Origin: Bacillota bacterium | GTDB lineage: Bacteria > Bacillota > Clostridia > UBA1381 > UMGS1253 | Reading direction: 5' to 3' | Length of the DNA stretch: 64,000 bases | NCBI GenBank assembly: GCA_022706785.1 | Contig: JAKJBW010000009.1 | Span: 1 to 64,000 of the forward strand | Shown: piece by piece, positions 52,478 to 62,629 of the stretch | Position numbering within the stretch: position 1 is the first letter of the stretch | Layout of the letters: each line of letters opens with the position of its first letter | The notes under the pieces: model-generated | Seen by the model: only the letters and a program-made list of their open reading frames with translations | Told to the model about the DNA's origin: nothing | The model's database searches: none | Position numbers and translations under genes: made by a program

Positions 52478-53706
52478 CTTGCCACACCCCCAAGCATCTT
52501 GTCTCGCTGTACCCTTGAAAAGGCCATAAGCTGCGGATTTTCACTTACCAGCTCAAAATCTATGGTGTCGAGCGGTACGCGGTCGCGTATCAGCGAAGTG
52601 TAGATACCGGCGCGCGCTACGTCCCCTACCAGAATATAGCCTGCCAGACAGCCATCCTTAGTCACGAGCTTTTTGTATGCCCCTTCTTCGCGCTTCACCC
52701 GGGCCTCCCCGTCGTATGAACCTGCGGTGATAATGTGCAATCCAAAAAAACCGATCGCGTTCATGGCGATGGCATAATCGTACAATTCATCGCCGCCCGC
52801 CATGTTGATCTCTGCGCATTCGCCCTGCATGTAAGCGTTGGGCAAAAGCGCCAGCACCCTGTTTTCACCGGTTACCACATCAAAGCTCTGCGCGCAGTCG
52901 CCCGCGGCATATACATCATTAAGCGTGGTACGGCAGTGCGTGTCGGTCACGATACCGCGGCCCACCTCTGCGCCTGCCCCAGCGGCAAGCGCCGTATTGG
53001 GGCGCACGCCGACCGCCACGACCAGAATATCAAAATCTATAACCTTGCCGCTTTTGAGCGTTGCGCTGCGCGGCGAAAATGTCTGGACACTGTCCGAAAG
53101 AATAAACTCAACGCCGCTCTTTTCAATATGGCTCTGCACAATGGCAGCCCCGTCGGCGTCCAAAATGCTTGGCAGAATCTTATCCGCCAGGTCAACCACC
53201 GTAATATGCCCCACCTTGTCGGCAATACCTTCGGCACACTTAAGGCCTATCAGCCCGGCGCCCATAATCAGCACGCTGGCATCGGCAGTCAGCACGGCGT
53301 CCAGCGCCTTTGCATCTGCAAGCGACATGAAGGTAAAGCTTTTCTCTACAGAATCCAAGCCCTCGATAGGCGGCACAAACGGGCTTGAACCGGTGGCAAT
53401 CAGCAATTTATCATAAGAAAGCTTTTTGCCGTTATCCAAGGCAACCCGCTTCTTTTTGGCATCGATTTCCTTTGCGGTCACGCCCGTCATCAGGTCAATA
53501 CCGTTGTTTTCATAAAAGCAGTCGGGCCGGTATTTCATCTTCTGTTCGGTTGTCTTACCGCACAGAAGGTAGCTGATCAAGGGACGTGAATAGGTATGGA
53601 ACGGCTCGGATGAAACAACCGTAATACGCCCGTCCGTGTCAGTCTTTCTGATTCCCTCTATACACCCCACCGCGGCGGCGGAGTTTCCTATGATCACATA
53701 TTCCAT
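52474..53706 (-). CDS. FAD-dependent NAD(P)H oxidoreductase of the glutamate synthase cluster
   Basis: About 410 residues, pyridine nucleotide-disulfide fold: N-terminal FAD site YVIIGNSAAAVGCIEGIR (in part), TGSSPFVPP, a second Rossmann motif LIMGAGLIGLKCAEG for NAD(P)H, and late VYAAGDCAQSFD binding FAD. No redox-active CxxC. I start at ATG 53706 (MEYVIIG); in-frame GTG/ATG at 53718/53715 sit too close to GAGAGG. It likely passes electrons from NAD(P)H to the ferredoxin and FMN subunits. Confidence 0.85.
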   Translation of the reverse strand: MEYVIIGNSAAAVGCIEGIRKTDTDGRITVVSSEPFHTYSRPLISYLLCGKTTEQKMKYRPDCFYENNGIDLMTGVTAKEIDAKKKRVALDNGKKLSYDKLLIATGSSPFVPPIEGLDSVEKSFTFMSLADAKALDAVLTADASVLIMGAGLIGLKCAEGIADKVGHITVVDLADKILPSILDADGAAIVQSHIEKSGVEFILSDSVQTFSPRSATLKSGKVIDFDILVVAVGVRPNTALAAGAGAEVGRGIVTDTHCRTTLNDVYAAGDCAQSFDVVTGENRVLALLPNAYMQGECAEINMAGGDELYDYAIAMNAIGFFGLHIITAGSYDGEARVKREEGAYKKLVTKDGCLAGYILVGDVARAGIYTSLIRDRVPLDTIDFELVSENPQLMAFSRVQRDKMLGGVAR

Positions 53707-53714
53707 GGGTTTCA

Positions 53715-54143
53715 TCACCTCTCTTCAAATACAATCGCTGCGTTGGGACAGCCCGTCACGCATGCCGGATGACCCCAGGAATTTTTAACGCACAGCTCAC
53801 ACTTCTGCACCACGCCGTCCCCCGAAGGCATCACAGCGCCGTAAGGACAGGAGAGTATGCAGGTGTAGCACCCCACGCACCTGTCGCTGTCGATGGTGAT
53901 AACGCCGTCTTCTTTGGTGAGCGCGCCTGTGATACAGCCCTTGACACACAAAGGCACCTCACAATGCCGGCAGCTTACCGCAAAGCAGACATCGTTCTTC
54001 TCCTCTATTACAATGCGGGGATTTATCTTCACGCCCTTCAGTGCGTCCACCATATCACTTTTGCCGGAATTGGCAAATGCGCAGTTGTATTCGCATAAAT
54101 GACAACCCAGGCACCACTTCTCATTGACAAATACCCTTTTCAT
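53715..54143 (-). CDS. 4Fe-4S ferredoxin-type electron transfer protein
   Basis: A 142-residue HycB/DmsB-like iron-sulfur protein with four Cys groups: CLGCHLCEYNC, CRHCEVPLCVKGC, CVGCYTCILSC and CELC...C-TGCP, enough for up to four 4Fe-4S clusters. ATG 54143 (MKRVFVNEKWC) follows GGGTGG. It ends nine bases before the FAD protein start used here. It probably links the FAD oxidoreductase to the FMN synthase subunit. Confidence 0.9.
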   Translation of the reverse strand: MKRVFVNEKWCLGCHLCEYNCAFANSGKSDMVDALKGVKINPRIVIEEKNDVCFAVSCRHCEVPLCVKGCITGALTKEDGVITIDSDRCVGCYTCILSCPYGAVMPSGDGVVQKCELCVKNSWGHPACVTGCPNAAIVFEER

Positions 54144-54225
54144 AACCACACACCACCCTATAAAACAAACTGCGCCTTAAAACGCTTTCGCGCCCGTCGC
54201 TTTAAACACTGCCTCTTTAATCAAT

Positions 54226-55500
54226 CTATTCCATAATCAAATACTGCTCACGCGAAGCGCCTACAGATACATATCCAATCTTACAGCCCACAGCGCGCTG
54301 GATATAGTAAATATAATCCACGGCCTGCTTCGGCAGATCGTCTGCGCTGCGGCAATGACTGATGTCGCAGTTCCAGCCGTCCAAATATTCAATCACCGGC
54401 TTTGCGCTGTCTAAAAGCGGCCCGTATGGGAACTCCTGTGTCTTTGCGCCGTTTACCAGATAAGCTGTACACACAGGTATCCTTTCCATATGCGACAGCA
54501 CGTCAAGCTTGGTTAGCGCAAGCTCGTCTGCGCCCTGCACCCTCACGCCATAGCGCGAAGCCACCACGTCAAACGGGCCCACACGCCTCGGGCGGCCTGT
54601 AGCGGCGCCGTATTCCTGGCCCGCCGCACGAAGCGCCTCCGCCTGCTCGCCAAACATTTCGGCTGTAAACGGCCCTTCGCCCACGCAGGTGGAATATGCT
54701 TTCATAATTCCCATAACGTTTGTCAGCTTGTGATTGGGTATACCCGAACCCACAGGCGCATAAGCCGCAATGGTGGAAGACGACGACGTGAACGGATAGA
54801 TGCCGAAGTCAATATCGCGCAAAGCGCCCAGCTGCGCTTCAAACATAATGTTTTTGCCTTCGCGCGCCGCTTTATCAAGATAGCGGCCCACATCGCACAC
54901 ATACGGCTTCAATGCGTCGCCGAATTTGCGCAGCCAGTCAAGCATTTCTTCAAATATCACCGGCGGCGCGCCATACGCGCGCTCGACGGTAAGGTTTTTC
55001 CACGCCACAATGTCGCTCAAATGCGTACTGAGCGCGTCGGGATATAAGAGGTCTCCCATGCGGATTGCCTTTTTCATATACTTATCGCCGTAAACGGGCG
55101 CAATACCGCGCCTTGTGGAACCAAACTTTGCATCACCCAAACGGTCCTCTTCCAGATTATCCATCAGCTTGTGGTATGGCATGCATATCACGGCGCGGTC
55201 ACTTATTTTAAGCCTTTCGGGCGTTATGTCAATGCCTGCGTCGCGCAGCCTGCCCATTTCACCGCACAGGTGCTCAATATCGATCACCATACCGTTGCCC
55301 ATGACGTTTGTCACATCACTGCGCAAAATACCCGACGGAAGCAGGTTGAGGATAAACTTGCCTGCGTCGTTGACTACGGTATGTCCCGCGTTGTTTCCTC
55401 CCTGGTAGCGCACCACAATATCATAATCCTCCGACAAAAGGTCAACCATGCGGCCCTTTCCCTCGTCACCCCAATTGATTCCCACGACTGCTGTAAGCAT
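54226..55500 (-). CDS. purA: Adenylosuccinate synthetase
   Basis: A 424-residue GTP-dependent enzyme joining IMP and aspartate, first step to AMP. N-terminal VGINWGDEGKGRMVDLLS (P-loop-like with catalytic Asp), GGNNAGHTV, and STRRGIAPVYGDK, plus TGRPRRVG. Ribosome site GGAGGAAGAAA. It sits between the FMN and ferredoxin subunits of glutamate synthase, on the same strand, an unexpected insertion: both pathways consume or make amino-nitrogen carriers, but no direct link is known to me. Confidence 0.96.
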   Translation of the reverse strand: MLTAVVGINWGDEGKGRMVDLLSEDYDIVVRYQGGNNAGHTVVNDAGKFILNLLPSGILRSDVTNVMGNGMVIDIEHLCGEMGRLRDAGIDITPERLKISDRAVICMPYHKLMDNLEEDRLGDAKFGSTRRGIAPVYGDKYMKKAIRMGDLLYPDALSTHLSDIVAWKNLTVERAYGAPPVIFEEMLDWLRKFGDALKPYVCDVGRYLDKAAREGKNIMFEAQLGALRDIDFGIYPFTSSSSTIAAYAPVGSGIPNHKLTNVMGIMKAYSTCVGEGPFTAEMFGEQAEALRAAGQEYGAATGRPRRVGPFDVVASRYGVRVQGADELALTKLDVLSHMERIPVCTAYLVNGAKTQEFPYGPLLDSAKPVIEYLDGWNCDISHCRSADDLPKQAVDYIYYIQRAVGCKIGYVSVGASREQYLIME

Positions 55501-55623
55501 TTTCTTCCTCCATTCCCCCTGACGCCGGCTTGCGGCGTTTGACCGCCGTGTCAGGCAATGTTTTGCCCTATCTCTATATATTTATTATGCTTAACCCATA
55601 TTACACATTTGGCTGACACCGGC

Positions 55624-57132
55624 CTATTCCCCGGCATGTTTGATACCTAGTATTTCAAGCTCCTTTTCGTTCAGGCCGACGCCGCGAAGCATGAGGCGGT
55701 TGCCGCGCAAAGCCTCGATGGAGTTGATGCCCATAAGCCCCATCAGTTCCATGATCTCGTGCTGCCACGCCTTAACGAGATTGACAAGCCTTTGCGTGCC
55801 GATATCCGGATTTAAACGCTTGACAAGCTCCGGGCGCTGCGTGGCGATACCCCAGTTGCAGCAGCCAAGCTGACAGCTGCGGCACAGATGGCATCCCAGC
55901 GCCAGTAAAGCCGCCGAAGCGATATACACGGCGTCCGCACCAAGCGCAATCGCCTTGACCACATCGGCGCTGCTCCTTACACTGCCGCCAACCACGACGG
56001 AAACATTGCCGCGGATACCCTCCTGGCGCAAACGCGAATCCACACTGGCGAGCGCAAGCTCAATAGGGATACCCACATTGTCGCGTATGCGTGTGGGCGC
56101 CGCGCCTGTGCCTCCGCGGAAACCGTCGATAGCGATAATGTCGGCGCCGCTGCGCGCAATGCCGCTGGCAATTGCCGCCACATTATGAACAGCCGCAATC
56201 TTTACGATGACAGGCTTTGTATGAGCCGTTGCTTCCTTGAGCGAATAAACAAGCTGGCGCAAATCCTCAATGGAGTAAATATCGTGGTGCGGCGCGGGTG
56301 AAATGGCGTCGCTCCCTTCCGGAATCATACGCGTACGCGAGATATCGCCCACGATTTTCTCACCCGGCAGATGGCCGCCAATACCCGGCTTTGCGCCCTG
56401 CCCCATTTTGATCTCAATAGCGGCGCCTGCTCCGAGATAGTCCTTGTGCACGCCGAAGCGGCCCGACGCCACCTGAACGATCGTGTTGGGGCCGTATTTA
56501 TAAAAATCCTCGTGCAGCCCGCCTTCGCCCGTATTATATAAAATACCCAGCTCGGCAGCCGCCCTTGCAAGGCTCTCATGAGCGTTGTAGCTGATGGAGC
56601 CGTACGACATAGCCGAAAACATAATCGGCACCGAAAGCTCAAGGTTCGGCGTCTGGTTGTTGATCAAATTACCTTTCTCATCACGCTGGATCTTGTCAGG
56701 CTTTTTGCCCAGGTATACCTTGGTCTCCATCGGCTCGCGCAGAGGGTCGATGGAAGGGTTTGTCACCTGCGACGCGTTGATGAGTATCTTATCAAAATAT
56801 ACAGGAAAATTCAAGGGGTTGCCCATAGATGAAAGCAGCACGCCGCCACTCCCTGCCTGGCGGTACAGCTCATTTATGGTATGGCCCGGCCAGTTAAAGT
56901 TTTCTTTAAAGGTATGGTCGGTTTTTACGATCTTTAAAGCGCGTGTGGGGCACAACGAAACACACCGGTGACAATTGACACATTTGCTGTCGTCGGCACA
57001 CATCACGTCTTTATTTTCGTCGTAGCTGTGCACCTCATTGGCACACTGGCGCTCGCAAACGCGGCATGCAATACAACGGTCGCGATTACGCACAACCTCG
57101 TGATCCGGATATAAAAAGTTAATCGGCACCAC
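55624..57132 (-). CDS. Glutamate synthase FMN-binding central subunit with N-terminal ferredoxin domain
   Basis: About 502 residues. An N-terminal two-cluster ferredoxin (CIACRVCERQC and CVNCHRCVSLC) precedes the FMN barrel: SAMSYGSISYNAHESLARAA, GEGG, KIAAVHNVAAIASGIARSGADIIAIDGFRGGTGA (in parts) and CHLCRSCQLGCCNWGIAT, the 3Fe-4S Cys set. This is the archaeal-type GltB2. GTG 57132 lies five bases after GGAGG, and the gene overlaps the amidotransferase by 14 nt. Confidence 0.93.
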   Translation of the reverse strand: MVPINFLYPDHEVVRNRDRCIACRVCERQCANEVHSYDENKDVMCADDSKCVNCHRCVSLCPTRALKIVKTDHTFKENFNWPGHTINELYRQAGSGGVLLSSMGNPLNFPVYFDKILINASQVTNPSIDPLREPMETKVYLGKKPDKIQRDEKGNLINNQTPNLELSVPIMFSAMSYGSISYNAHESLARAAAELGILYNTGEGGLHEDFYKYGPNTIVQVASGRFGVHKDYLGAGAAIEIKMGQGAKPGIGGHLPGEKIVGDISRTRMIPEGSDAISPAPHHDIYSIEDLRQLVYSLKEATAHTKPVIVKIAAVHNVAAIASGIARSGADIIAIDGFRGGTGAAPTRIRDNVGIPIELALASVDSRLRQEGIRGNVSVVVGGSVRSSADVVKAIALGADAVYIASAALLALGCHLCRSCQLGCCNWGIATQRPELVKRLNPDIGTQRLVNLVKAWQHEIMELMGLMGINSIEALRGNRLMLRGVGLNEKELEILGIKHAGE

Positions 57133-58234
57133 AAACACCTCCGTCCAACGTCACAATCAGCGGCTGACCGCCGCTTGGCGCCCAAACCTTGCCAACGTCA
57201 GGCTCCATACAGCGGATAGCGCATTCCTCGCTTGCCACATACACCATATCGTCCTTCTCTGCGGCAACCATACTGCGCAGCTTCAGTCTGTCGTTTAACG
57301 CCATCATACCGCCCTCAAACCCAAGAAGGATGGAAAACGGGCCGGTTATGAGAAAGCTTGCGAATGTATTTCTAAGGTAGGTAAACTTCTCACGCTGCGC
57401 TGGCGGCATCTTGTCGATAGTCGACCAGAACGGCGCGGCAATTACCGAAGCGACCTCCTCAAACGTAAGCCCCTGGCGGCGATTTAAGAAGTCTATGATA
57501 TAGGTAATGACCTCCGTATCGGTAAGAAGCGTGCACTTGTAGCCATACATTTCTATATAGCGGCGATTTGCGTCGTAAGACGAGATCTCGCCGTTGTGTA
57601 CGATCGAATAATCCAGCATGGTAAACGGATGCGCGCCGCCCCACCAGCCGGGCGTGTTGGTCGGGTAGCGTCCGTGGGCCGTCCAGCAATAGCCCTTGTA
57701 TTCCTCCAGACGATAAAACTCGCCCACATCCTCGGGAAAGCCCACCGCCTTGAAGGTACCCATGTTTTTGCCGCTTGAAAACACATACGCGCCGTCAATC
57801 TGCGTGTTTATGCGCATAACGCTTCTTGCCACAAACTCGCGCTCATCCAACTGGCTTGAAGCGAGCTTGGTCGGCAGCGGAGTCACAAAGTAGCGCCAGA
57901 TAAGCGGCTCATCCACAATCGCGCGAACCTTCCTTGTGGGTATTTCGGATGTATTTATCACCTCAAAATATCGGTCTAAAAAACGCTCGCCGCGCTCGCG
58001 CGCATCAGTAGAATCGTAGAACAGATGGAATGCGTATAAGTCCTTGTATTCGGGATAGATACCGTAGCCCGCAAAGCCGCCGCCCAAACCGTTTGAGCGG
58101 TCGTGCATGGTAGCCATGGATTTCACGACGATATCCCCGCCGATACGCTTGCCGCTGCGCGAAAACAAACCCGAGATGGCACAGCCCGAGGGAATGCGCA
58201 CCTGCCCTTCTTTCAGCTGATCCTTAAGTAACAT
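57119..58234 (-). CDS. Glutamate synthase class II glutamine amidotransferase subunit
   Basis: A 371-residue Ntn-type amidotransferase. The catalytic residue is Cys18 (SGCAISGLFS), so a 17-residue propeptide is probably removed to free the N-terminal Cys. HGRYPTNTPGWWGGAHPF and HNGEISSYDANRRY are the glutamine-binding loops. It is the first gene of the split glutamate synthase cluster; ribosome site GGGGGAAGG. The promoter at 58341-58369 drives it. Confidence 0.93.
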   Translation of the reverse strand: MLLKDQLKEGQVRIPSGCAISGLFSRSGKRIGGDIVVKSMATMHDRSNGLGGGFAGYGIYPEYKDLYAFHLFYDSTDARERGERFLDRYFEVINTSEIPTRKVRAIVDEPLIWRYFVTPLPTKLASSQLDEREFVARSVMRINTQIDGAYVFSSGKNMGTFKAVGFPEDVGEFYRLEEYKGYCWTAHGRYPTNTPGWWGGAHPFTMLDYSIVHNGEISSYDANRRYIEMYGYKCTLLTDTEVITYIIDFLNRRQGLTFEEVASVIAAPFWSTIDKMPPAQREKFTYLRNTFASFLITGPFSILLGFEGGMMALNDRLKLRSMVAAEKDDMVYVASEECAIRCMEPDVGKVWAPSGGQPLIVTLDGGVCGAD

Positions 58235-58340
58235 AGTCCTTCCCCCTCACATTTACAAAGAAAAACGTTCACCTTGGAAATATGCAAGACAAAAAATTTG
58301 TCCGGATATTCCGCCAGCGAACGACAACGTTCCCTAAGGT

Positions 58341-58369
58341 ATTATACTATTTCTCAAAAAAATTGTCAA
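58341..58369 (-). promoter_or_regulatory. Promoter of the glutamate synthase cluster
   Basis: Minus strand TTGACA (58369-58364), 17-nt spacer, TATAAT (58346-58341), a perfect consensus. The roughly 100-nt leader has a GAACG/CGTTC hairpin and a T-run (ATTTTTTG), possibly regulatory. Confidence 0.85.
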
Positions 58370-58738
58370 CAACTTTTTTTGCCAATCCTGCAAGTCCAAA
58401 TCAAATTCTTGCATAAATGGACGCGACTATGTTCTACGCTTATGACGATATTTTGGCGTCTGCGCTCCCGATATTTGTGCCAATTTCCTGCAACAGCCGC
58501 CATATCAGCCGCAGTCCAAGCAGTTGCCCTCTCGCTTGTGCCTATGTGAATAAAGCTTAATTTTTGCGGGATTCTGCCAATAATTTTGTTGGTAAATACC
58601 AAAACTGCTGTTCTGACCGTTTTGCGCCCGGACACGAATGCCCGTCCTGCCGCTGTTTAATTACTAAAACACACTCGTTTTGCAAGATTTTTTTAAAAGA
58701 TTTCATTTTTTGGCGATTATTTTTTTATTGAAAAAGTA

Positions 58739-58767
58739 TTGACAACGCCTTGCGCGGGATGTATAAT
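58739..58767 (+). promoter_or_regulatory. Promoter of glnN
   Basis: Plus strand TTGACA (58739-58744), 17-nt spacer, TATAAT (58762-58767), a perfect consensus. Sequence between 58380 and 58738 shows no gene I can support. Confidence 0.85.
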
Positions 58768-58785
58768 AATGACATCATCAGCAAA

Positions 58786-58824
58786 GGCGCTGTGAGAGTC
58801 ACTCTCACTGCGTTGTTTTTTTTT
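58786..58824 (+). terminator. Attenuator-like terminator in the glnN leader
   Basis: GGCGC-T-GTGAGA pairs with TCTCAC-T-GCGTT around GTCAC, then nine T residues (58816-58824). It starts about 12 nt after the predicted RNA start and ends 58 bases before the ATG, so it should stop transcription unless relieved. Confidence 0.7.
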
Positions 58825-58882
58825 GCATTGTTATATTGTTTTACGCTGAAAACAAAGTTTATATTTAGGGGGTTTAGAGAAA

Positions 58883-61003
58883 ATGAACAACAGTAATTGT
58901 GCGGCAGAAGCCATCTGCAATGTAAGCGAAATCTTTGGTTCAATGGTTTTCAACGACGCGGTTATGCGTCAGCGTCTTCCCAAGGACGTATACAAAACGC
59001 TGAAGCGTACCATTGAAAACGGCAAATCCCTTGACCGCAGCATCGCAGACACTGTGGCAAACGCGATGAAGGACTGGGCGGTCGAAAAAGGCGCCACCCA
59101 CTATACGCATTGGTTCCAGCCCATGACCGGTATCACTGCCGAAAAACATGACAGCTTTATCTCGCCTATGCCCGACGGCAGCGTTATCCTTGAATTTTCG
59201 GGAAAAGAGCTTGTAAAGGGCGAGCCTGACGCTTCCAGCTTTCCGTCCGGCGGACTGAGAGCTACCTTTGAAGCCCGCGGCTATACCGCATGGGACCCTA
59301 CCTCTTACGCCTTCATTAAAGACGGCGTACTGTGCATTCCCACTGCGTTTTATTCCTACGGCGGCGAAGCGCTGGACAAAAAGACGCCCCTGCTGCGTTC
59401 CATGGAAGCGCTAAATAAGCAGGCGCTGCGTATTTTAAAGCTTTTCGGGCATACCAATGTTATTAAGGTAAATACTACCGTAGGCCCTGAGCAGGAATAT
59501 TTTTTGATAGATAAAAAGCTCTATGAGCAGAGAAAAGACCTGATTTATTGTGGAAGAACACTGTTCGGCGCAAAGCCCCCCAAGGGCCAGGAGCTTGAGG
59601 ACCATTACTTCGGCGCTATCAAGCCGCGTATATCCGCTTTCATGAAGGAACTTAATGAGGAGCTGTGGAAGCTTGGCATCTTAGCCAAAACCGAGCACAA
59701 CGAGGTTGCGCCCGCCCAGCATGAGCTTGCGCCCATCTTCTCCACAACCAATATCGCTACCGACCACAACCAGCTCACCATGGAAATGATGAAAATCGTG
59801 GCGGCCCGGCATGGTTTGGCCTGCATCCTGCACGAAAAGCCGTTTGCGGGCGTAAACGGCAGCGGCAAGCACAATAACTGGTCGCTTTCCACCAACACAG
59901 GCGTCAATCTGCTCGAGCCGGGCGATTCGCCGATGGAGAACGCGCAGTTCCTGCTGTTTCTGGCCGCCGTTATTGCCGCTGTTGACGAGCATCAGGCGCT
60001 GCTGCGCGTTTCGGTCGCAAGCGCAGGCAATGACCACCGCCTCGGCGCCAACGAAGCGCCTCCGGCTATCATATCCATATTTATGGGTGAGGAACTCACT
60101 GACGTCTTAGAAGCTATCGAGAGCGGCAGCGCCTATAATCATAAGGGCAAGGTTGAAATGAAGGTCGGCGTGGATGTTCTGCCCTACATTCCCAAGGACA
60201 CCACCGACCGCAACCGCACCTCCCCGTTCGCGTTCACAGGCAATAAGTTTGAGTTCCGTATGCCGGGCTCTGCGCTGTCTGTTTCGGGCCCAAATGTGAC
60301 GCTCAACACCATCGTTGCCGATAAGCTGGCTGATTTTGCAGATATTTTGGAGAAATCCACCGATTTTGAAAAAGATATCGGCAAGCTGGTGAAGGACACC
60401 ATTATTGCGCACAAGCGCATTATATTCAACGGCAACAACTACAGCGATGAATGGGTGAAGGAAGCGGAGACGCGCGGGCTTCTCAACCTAAAGACCACAG
60501 CCGACGCCATGCCCTATTTCATCAGCGACAAGAGCGTGGGCGTGTTTACCAGGCACAATGTCTTCACGGAAGTCGAAATCCATTCGCGCTATGAAATCAT
60601 TTTGGAAGGCTACTGCAAAGCCATCAATATTGAAGCGCTTACCATGCTGGATATGATCAAAAAGGATATCCTGCCCTCGGTAACGAGCTATGTTAAGGAT
60701 CTGGCTAAAACAGCATTGGCAAAGAAGAGCCTGGGCGGCGATCTGTCCTGTGAGTTTGAGCAGAGCATTATCGCTAAGCTGTCGTCACTGTCCGCCTGCC
60801 TGTATAAAAAGGCGGATGAGCTTGAAAGGGTGCTTCTGGGCGTGAAGGATTACGACGGGATCCAGGCGCAGGCGGACTACTTTAAATCTGTTGTCTTTCC
60901 TGCCATGCAGGAGGCCCGCGCGGTTGCAGACGAGCTTGAAGTGCTGACCGCAGAGAAGTACTGGGCATTCCCGACCTATGGCGTGCTGCTGTTTAAGGTG
61001 TGA
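58883..61003 (+). CDS. glnN: Glutamine synthetase type III
   Basis: A 706-residue GSIII, the long form found in Bacteroides, cyanobacteria and some Clostridia. Typical segments: [74 protein letters not shown] and RFRMPGSA-like [14 protein letters not shown]. It makes the cell's second glutamine synthetase beside glnA at 50 kb. GGGGGTTTAGAGAAA precedes ATG 58883. Transcription seems to pass an attenuator at 58786. Confidence 0.96.
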   Translation: MNNSNCAAEAICNVSEIFGSMVFNDAVMRQRLPKDVYKTLKRTIENGKSLDRSIADTVANAMKDWAVEKGATHYTHWFQPMTGITAEKHDSFISPMPDGSVILEFSGKELVKGEPDASSFPSGGLRATFEARGYTAWDPTSYAFIKDGVLCIPTAFYSYGGEALDKKTPLLRSMEALNKQALRILKLFGHTNVIKVNTTVGPEQEYFLIDKKLYEQRKDLIYCGRTLFGAKPPKGQELEDHYFGAIKPRISAFMKELNEELWKLGILAKTEHNEVAPAQHELAPIFSTTNIATDHNQLTMEMMKIVAARHGLACILHEKPFAGVNGSGKHNNWSLSTNTGVNLLEPGDSPMENAQFLLFLAAVIAAVDEHQALLRVSVASAGNDHRLGANEAPPAIISIFMGEELTDVLEAIESGSAYNHKGKVEMKVGVDVLPYIPKDTTDRNRTSPFAFTGNKFEFRMPGSALSVSGPNVTLNTIVADKLADFADILEKSTDFEKDIGKLVKDTIIAHKRIIFNGNNYSDEWVKEAETRGLLNLKTTADAMPYFISDKSVGVFTRHNVFTEVEIHSRYEIILEGYCKAINIEALTMLDMIKKDILPSVTSYVKDLAKTALAKKSLGGDLSCEFEQSIIAKLSSLSACLYKKADELERVLLGVKDYDGIQAQADYFKSVVFPAMQEARAVADELEVLTAEKYWAFPTYGVLLFKV

Positions 61004-61083
61004 TCCGCGGCGCGGCACGTGATAATTCGCGCATATTGCGCACATAGGCAGCCATACAAAAAAATAATTTGGGGATACAATAG

Positions 61084-61145
61084 CATGTGCCCGGCACCAT
61101 TCGGCAGAGAAGATTCTGCTGGTTGTGCCGGGCACATGTTTTTTT
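61084..61145 (+). terminator. Terminator of glnN
   Basis: CATGTGCCCGGCAC (61084-61097) pairs with GTGCCGGGCACATG (61125-61138), 14 bp, followed by seven T residues. An inner CAGA/TCTG stem sits in the loop. Confidence 0.9.
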
Positions 61146-61157
61146 AATTTGAAGGAA

Positions 61158-61251
61158 ATTACTACCCAAAGGTAGTAATGACAGAAAATCAAAAAAGTTT
61201 ACCTTAAAAAGGTGAGTGCAGCGAACATTTGTTGCCAAAGGCAACTTTTTT
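61158..61251. terminator. Cluster of small hairpins between glnN and aspS
   Basis: Three short stems in a row: ATTACTACC/GGTAGTAAT (61158-61179), ACCTT/AAGGT (about 61201-61213) and GTTGCC/GGCAAC (61231-61245). The second, read on the minus strand, is followed by AAACTTTTTT and may end the gatB-aspS transcript. Confidence 0.45.
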
Positions 61252-61273
61252 ATAAGGATAGCAAATTTTACTG

Positions 61274-62593
61274 TTACGGTTCCAGTCTTGTCAAATCCCT
61301 TGGGAACAGCGCTGTCTGCCGGACATTCGGAAGGTTTAAGATTCTCATCAAAAGCCGTTCAAGCCCGATGCCAAGCCCGCCGTGCGGCGGCATGCCATGC
61401 TTGTGTATCATCAGGTAGGACGCAAAATCCTCAGGGTCAAGCCCTCTTGCCTTCATTTTTTCAACCTGCATGTTATAGTCATGGATCCTTTGGCCGCCGG
61501 TAGTGATCTCAAGGCCCCGGAACAGCAGATCGAAGCTTAGCGCAAACTCCGGCGAATCCGCGTCATCCATAGCGTAGAAAGGACGCTTAGCCGACGGATA
61601 GTGCGTAATAAATAAAAATTCGCTGCCGAATGTATTTTTGGCATACTCGCAGATGATCTCCTCTTCCTCCGGCTCTAAATCGTAATACAGCTTGGAGGCT
61701 TTGCCCATACCCTTTAAAATGTCCTTGACCTCTGTGAAAGTGAGCGCGGGTATGTGGTCGATTGTTGGCAGCTGGACGCTGAGCAGGCCAAGCTCATGCT
61801 GATAATTCTTGCGAAGCTCGGCAATAACCGCTTTTAACATGCCGGTTTCCACCGCCATAATGTCGTACATGCTGTCGATATAGGCCATTTCAAAATCAAG
61901 GCCGATATACTCGTTTAGATGCCTGGAGGTGCTGTGCTTTTCGGCTCTGTACACACACCCGATCTCAAACACCCTGTCAAACACAGCCGCCATCATCTGC
62001 TTATAAAACTGCGGGCTCTGCGCCAGGTAGGCCTGCTGCCCGAAATAGTCGAGCTTAAACAGGTTTGCCCCGCCCTCGGCGCCGGCTTTCACGATCTTTG
62101 GCGAATGGATTTCGGTAAAGTCATTGGCCAGCATATAGTTTCTAAAGCCCGACACAATGCCCTCCTGAAGCTTAAAAATAGCCCTTTGCATAGGATGGCG
62201 CAAAACGATAGGCCTTAAAGAAAGGTTAACGTCGAGCGATACATTCAGATATTTTTTAGATAAACTGACAGGCATTTGTTCAGCCGGCGAAGACAGCAGC
62301 GTGATCTGCCTGATAATCAGCTCAAAGCCGTTTTCTGTCCTGGACTCCGCCTTTACCGTGCCCAAAACCCTGACATAGCTTCCCTCCTGCAGCCGCGACA
62401 AATCAAAATCGCAGTTATCCGAGCTGTAAACCCCCTGAATCAGGCTTCTGCCCGTCCGCAGGATCACAAAGGCAAAGCTGGTCATTTGGCGTATTTTATG
62501 TATCGCTCCCGATACGGTGATATCGCCTCCGTCACACTTTGCTGCCGCTTCTGCATCCAGCGCCGCAGGGAATATATCCTCTATTTTCTTCAT
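61274..62593 (-). CDS. aspS: Aspartyl-tRNA synthetase, archaeal-type (probably non-discriminating)
   Basis: A 439-residue class IIb synthetase: N-terminal OB fold (VSGAIHKIRQM..FVILRTG), then the catalytic core with FTEIHSPKIVKAGAEGG, YLAQSPQFYKQMM, GCVYRAE.HSTSRHLNEY (motif 2) and GIGLERLLMRIL (motif 3). There is no bacterial GAD insert, so it is the short archaeal-like type. Next to gatB, it would charge both tRNA-Asp and tRNA-Asn with Asp, GatCAB amidating the latter. Non-discrimination is inferred from this context. Confidence 0.9.
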   Translation of the reverse strand: MKKIEDIFPAALDAEAAAKCDGGDITVSGAIHKIRQMTSFAFVILRTGRSLIQGVYSSDNCDFDLSRLQEGSYVRVLGTVKAESRTENGFELIIRQITLLSSPAEQMPVSLSKKYLNVSLDVNLSLRPIVLRHPMQRAIFKLQEGIVSGFRNYMLANDFTEIHSPKIVKAGAEGGANLFKLDYFGQQAYLAQSPQFYKQMMAAVFDRVFEIGCVYRAEKHSTSRHLNEYIGLDFEMAYIDSMYDIMAVETGMLKAVIAELRKNYQHELGLLSVQLPTIDHIPALTFTEVKDILKGMGKASKLYYDLEPEEEEIICEYAKNTFGSEFLFITHYPSAKRPFYAMDDADSPEFALSFDLLFRGLEITTGGQRIHDYNMQVEKMKARGLDPEDFASYLMIHKHGMPPHGGLGIGLERLLMRILNLPNVRQTALFPRDLTRLEP

Positions 62594-62629
62594 GTGGGTT
62601 TCAATCCTTTCATGTTGCTTAGGGTTAGT

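Noticed and set aside
58274-58635. Overlapping frames between the glutamate synthase promoter and glnN
   Set aside because: They cover the divergent promoter region and lack start signals.
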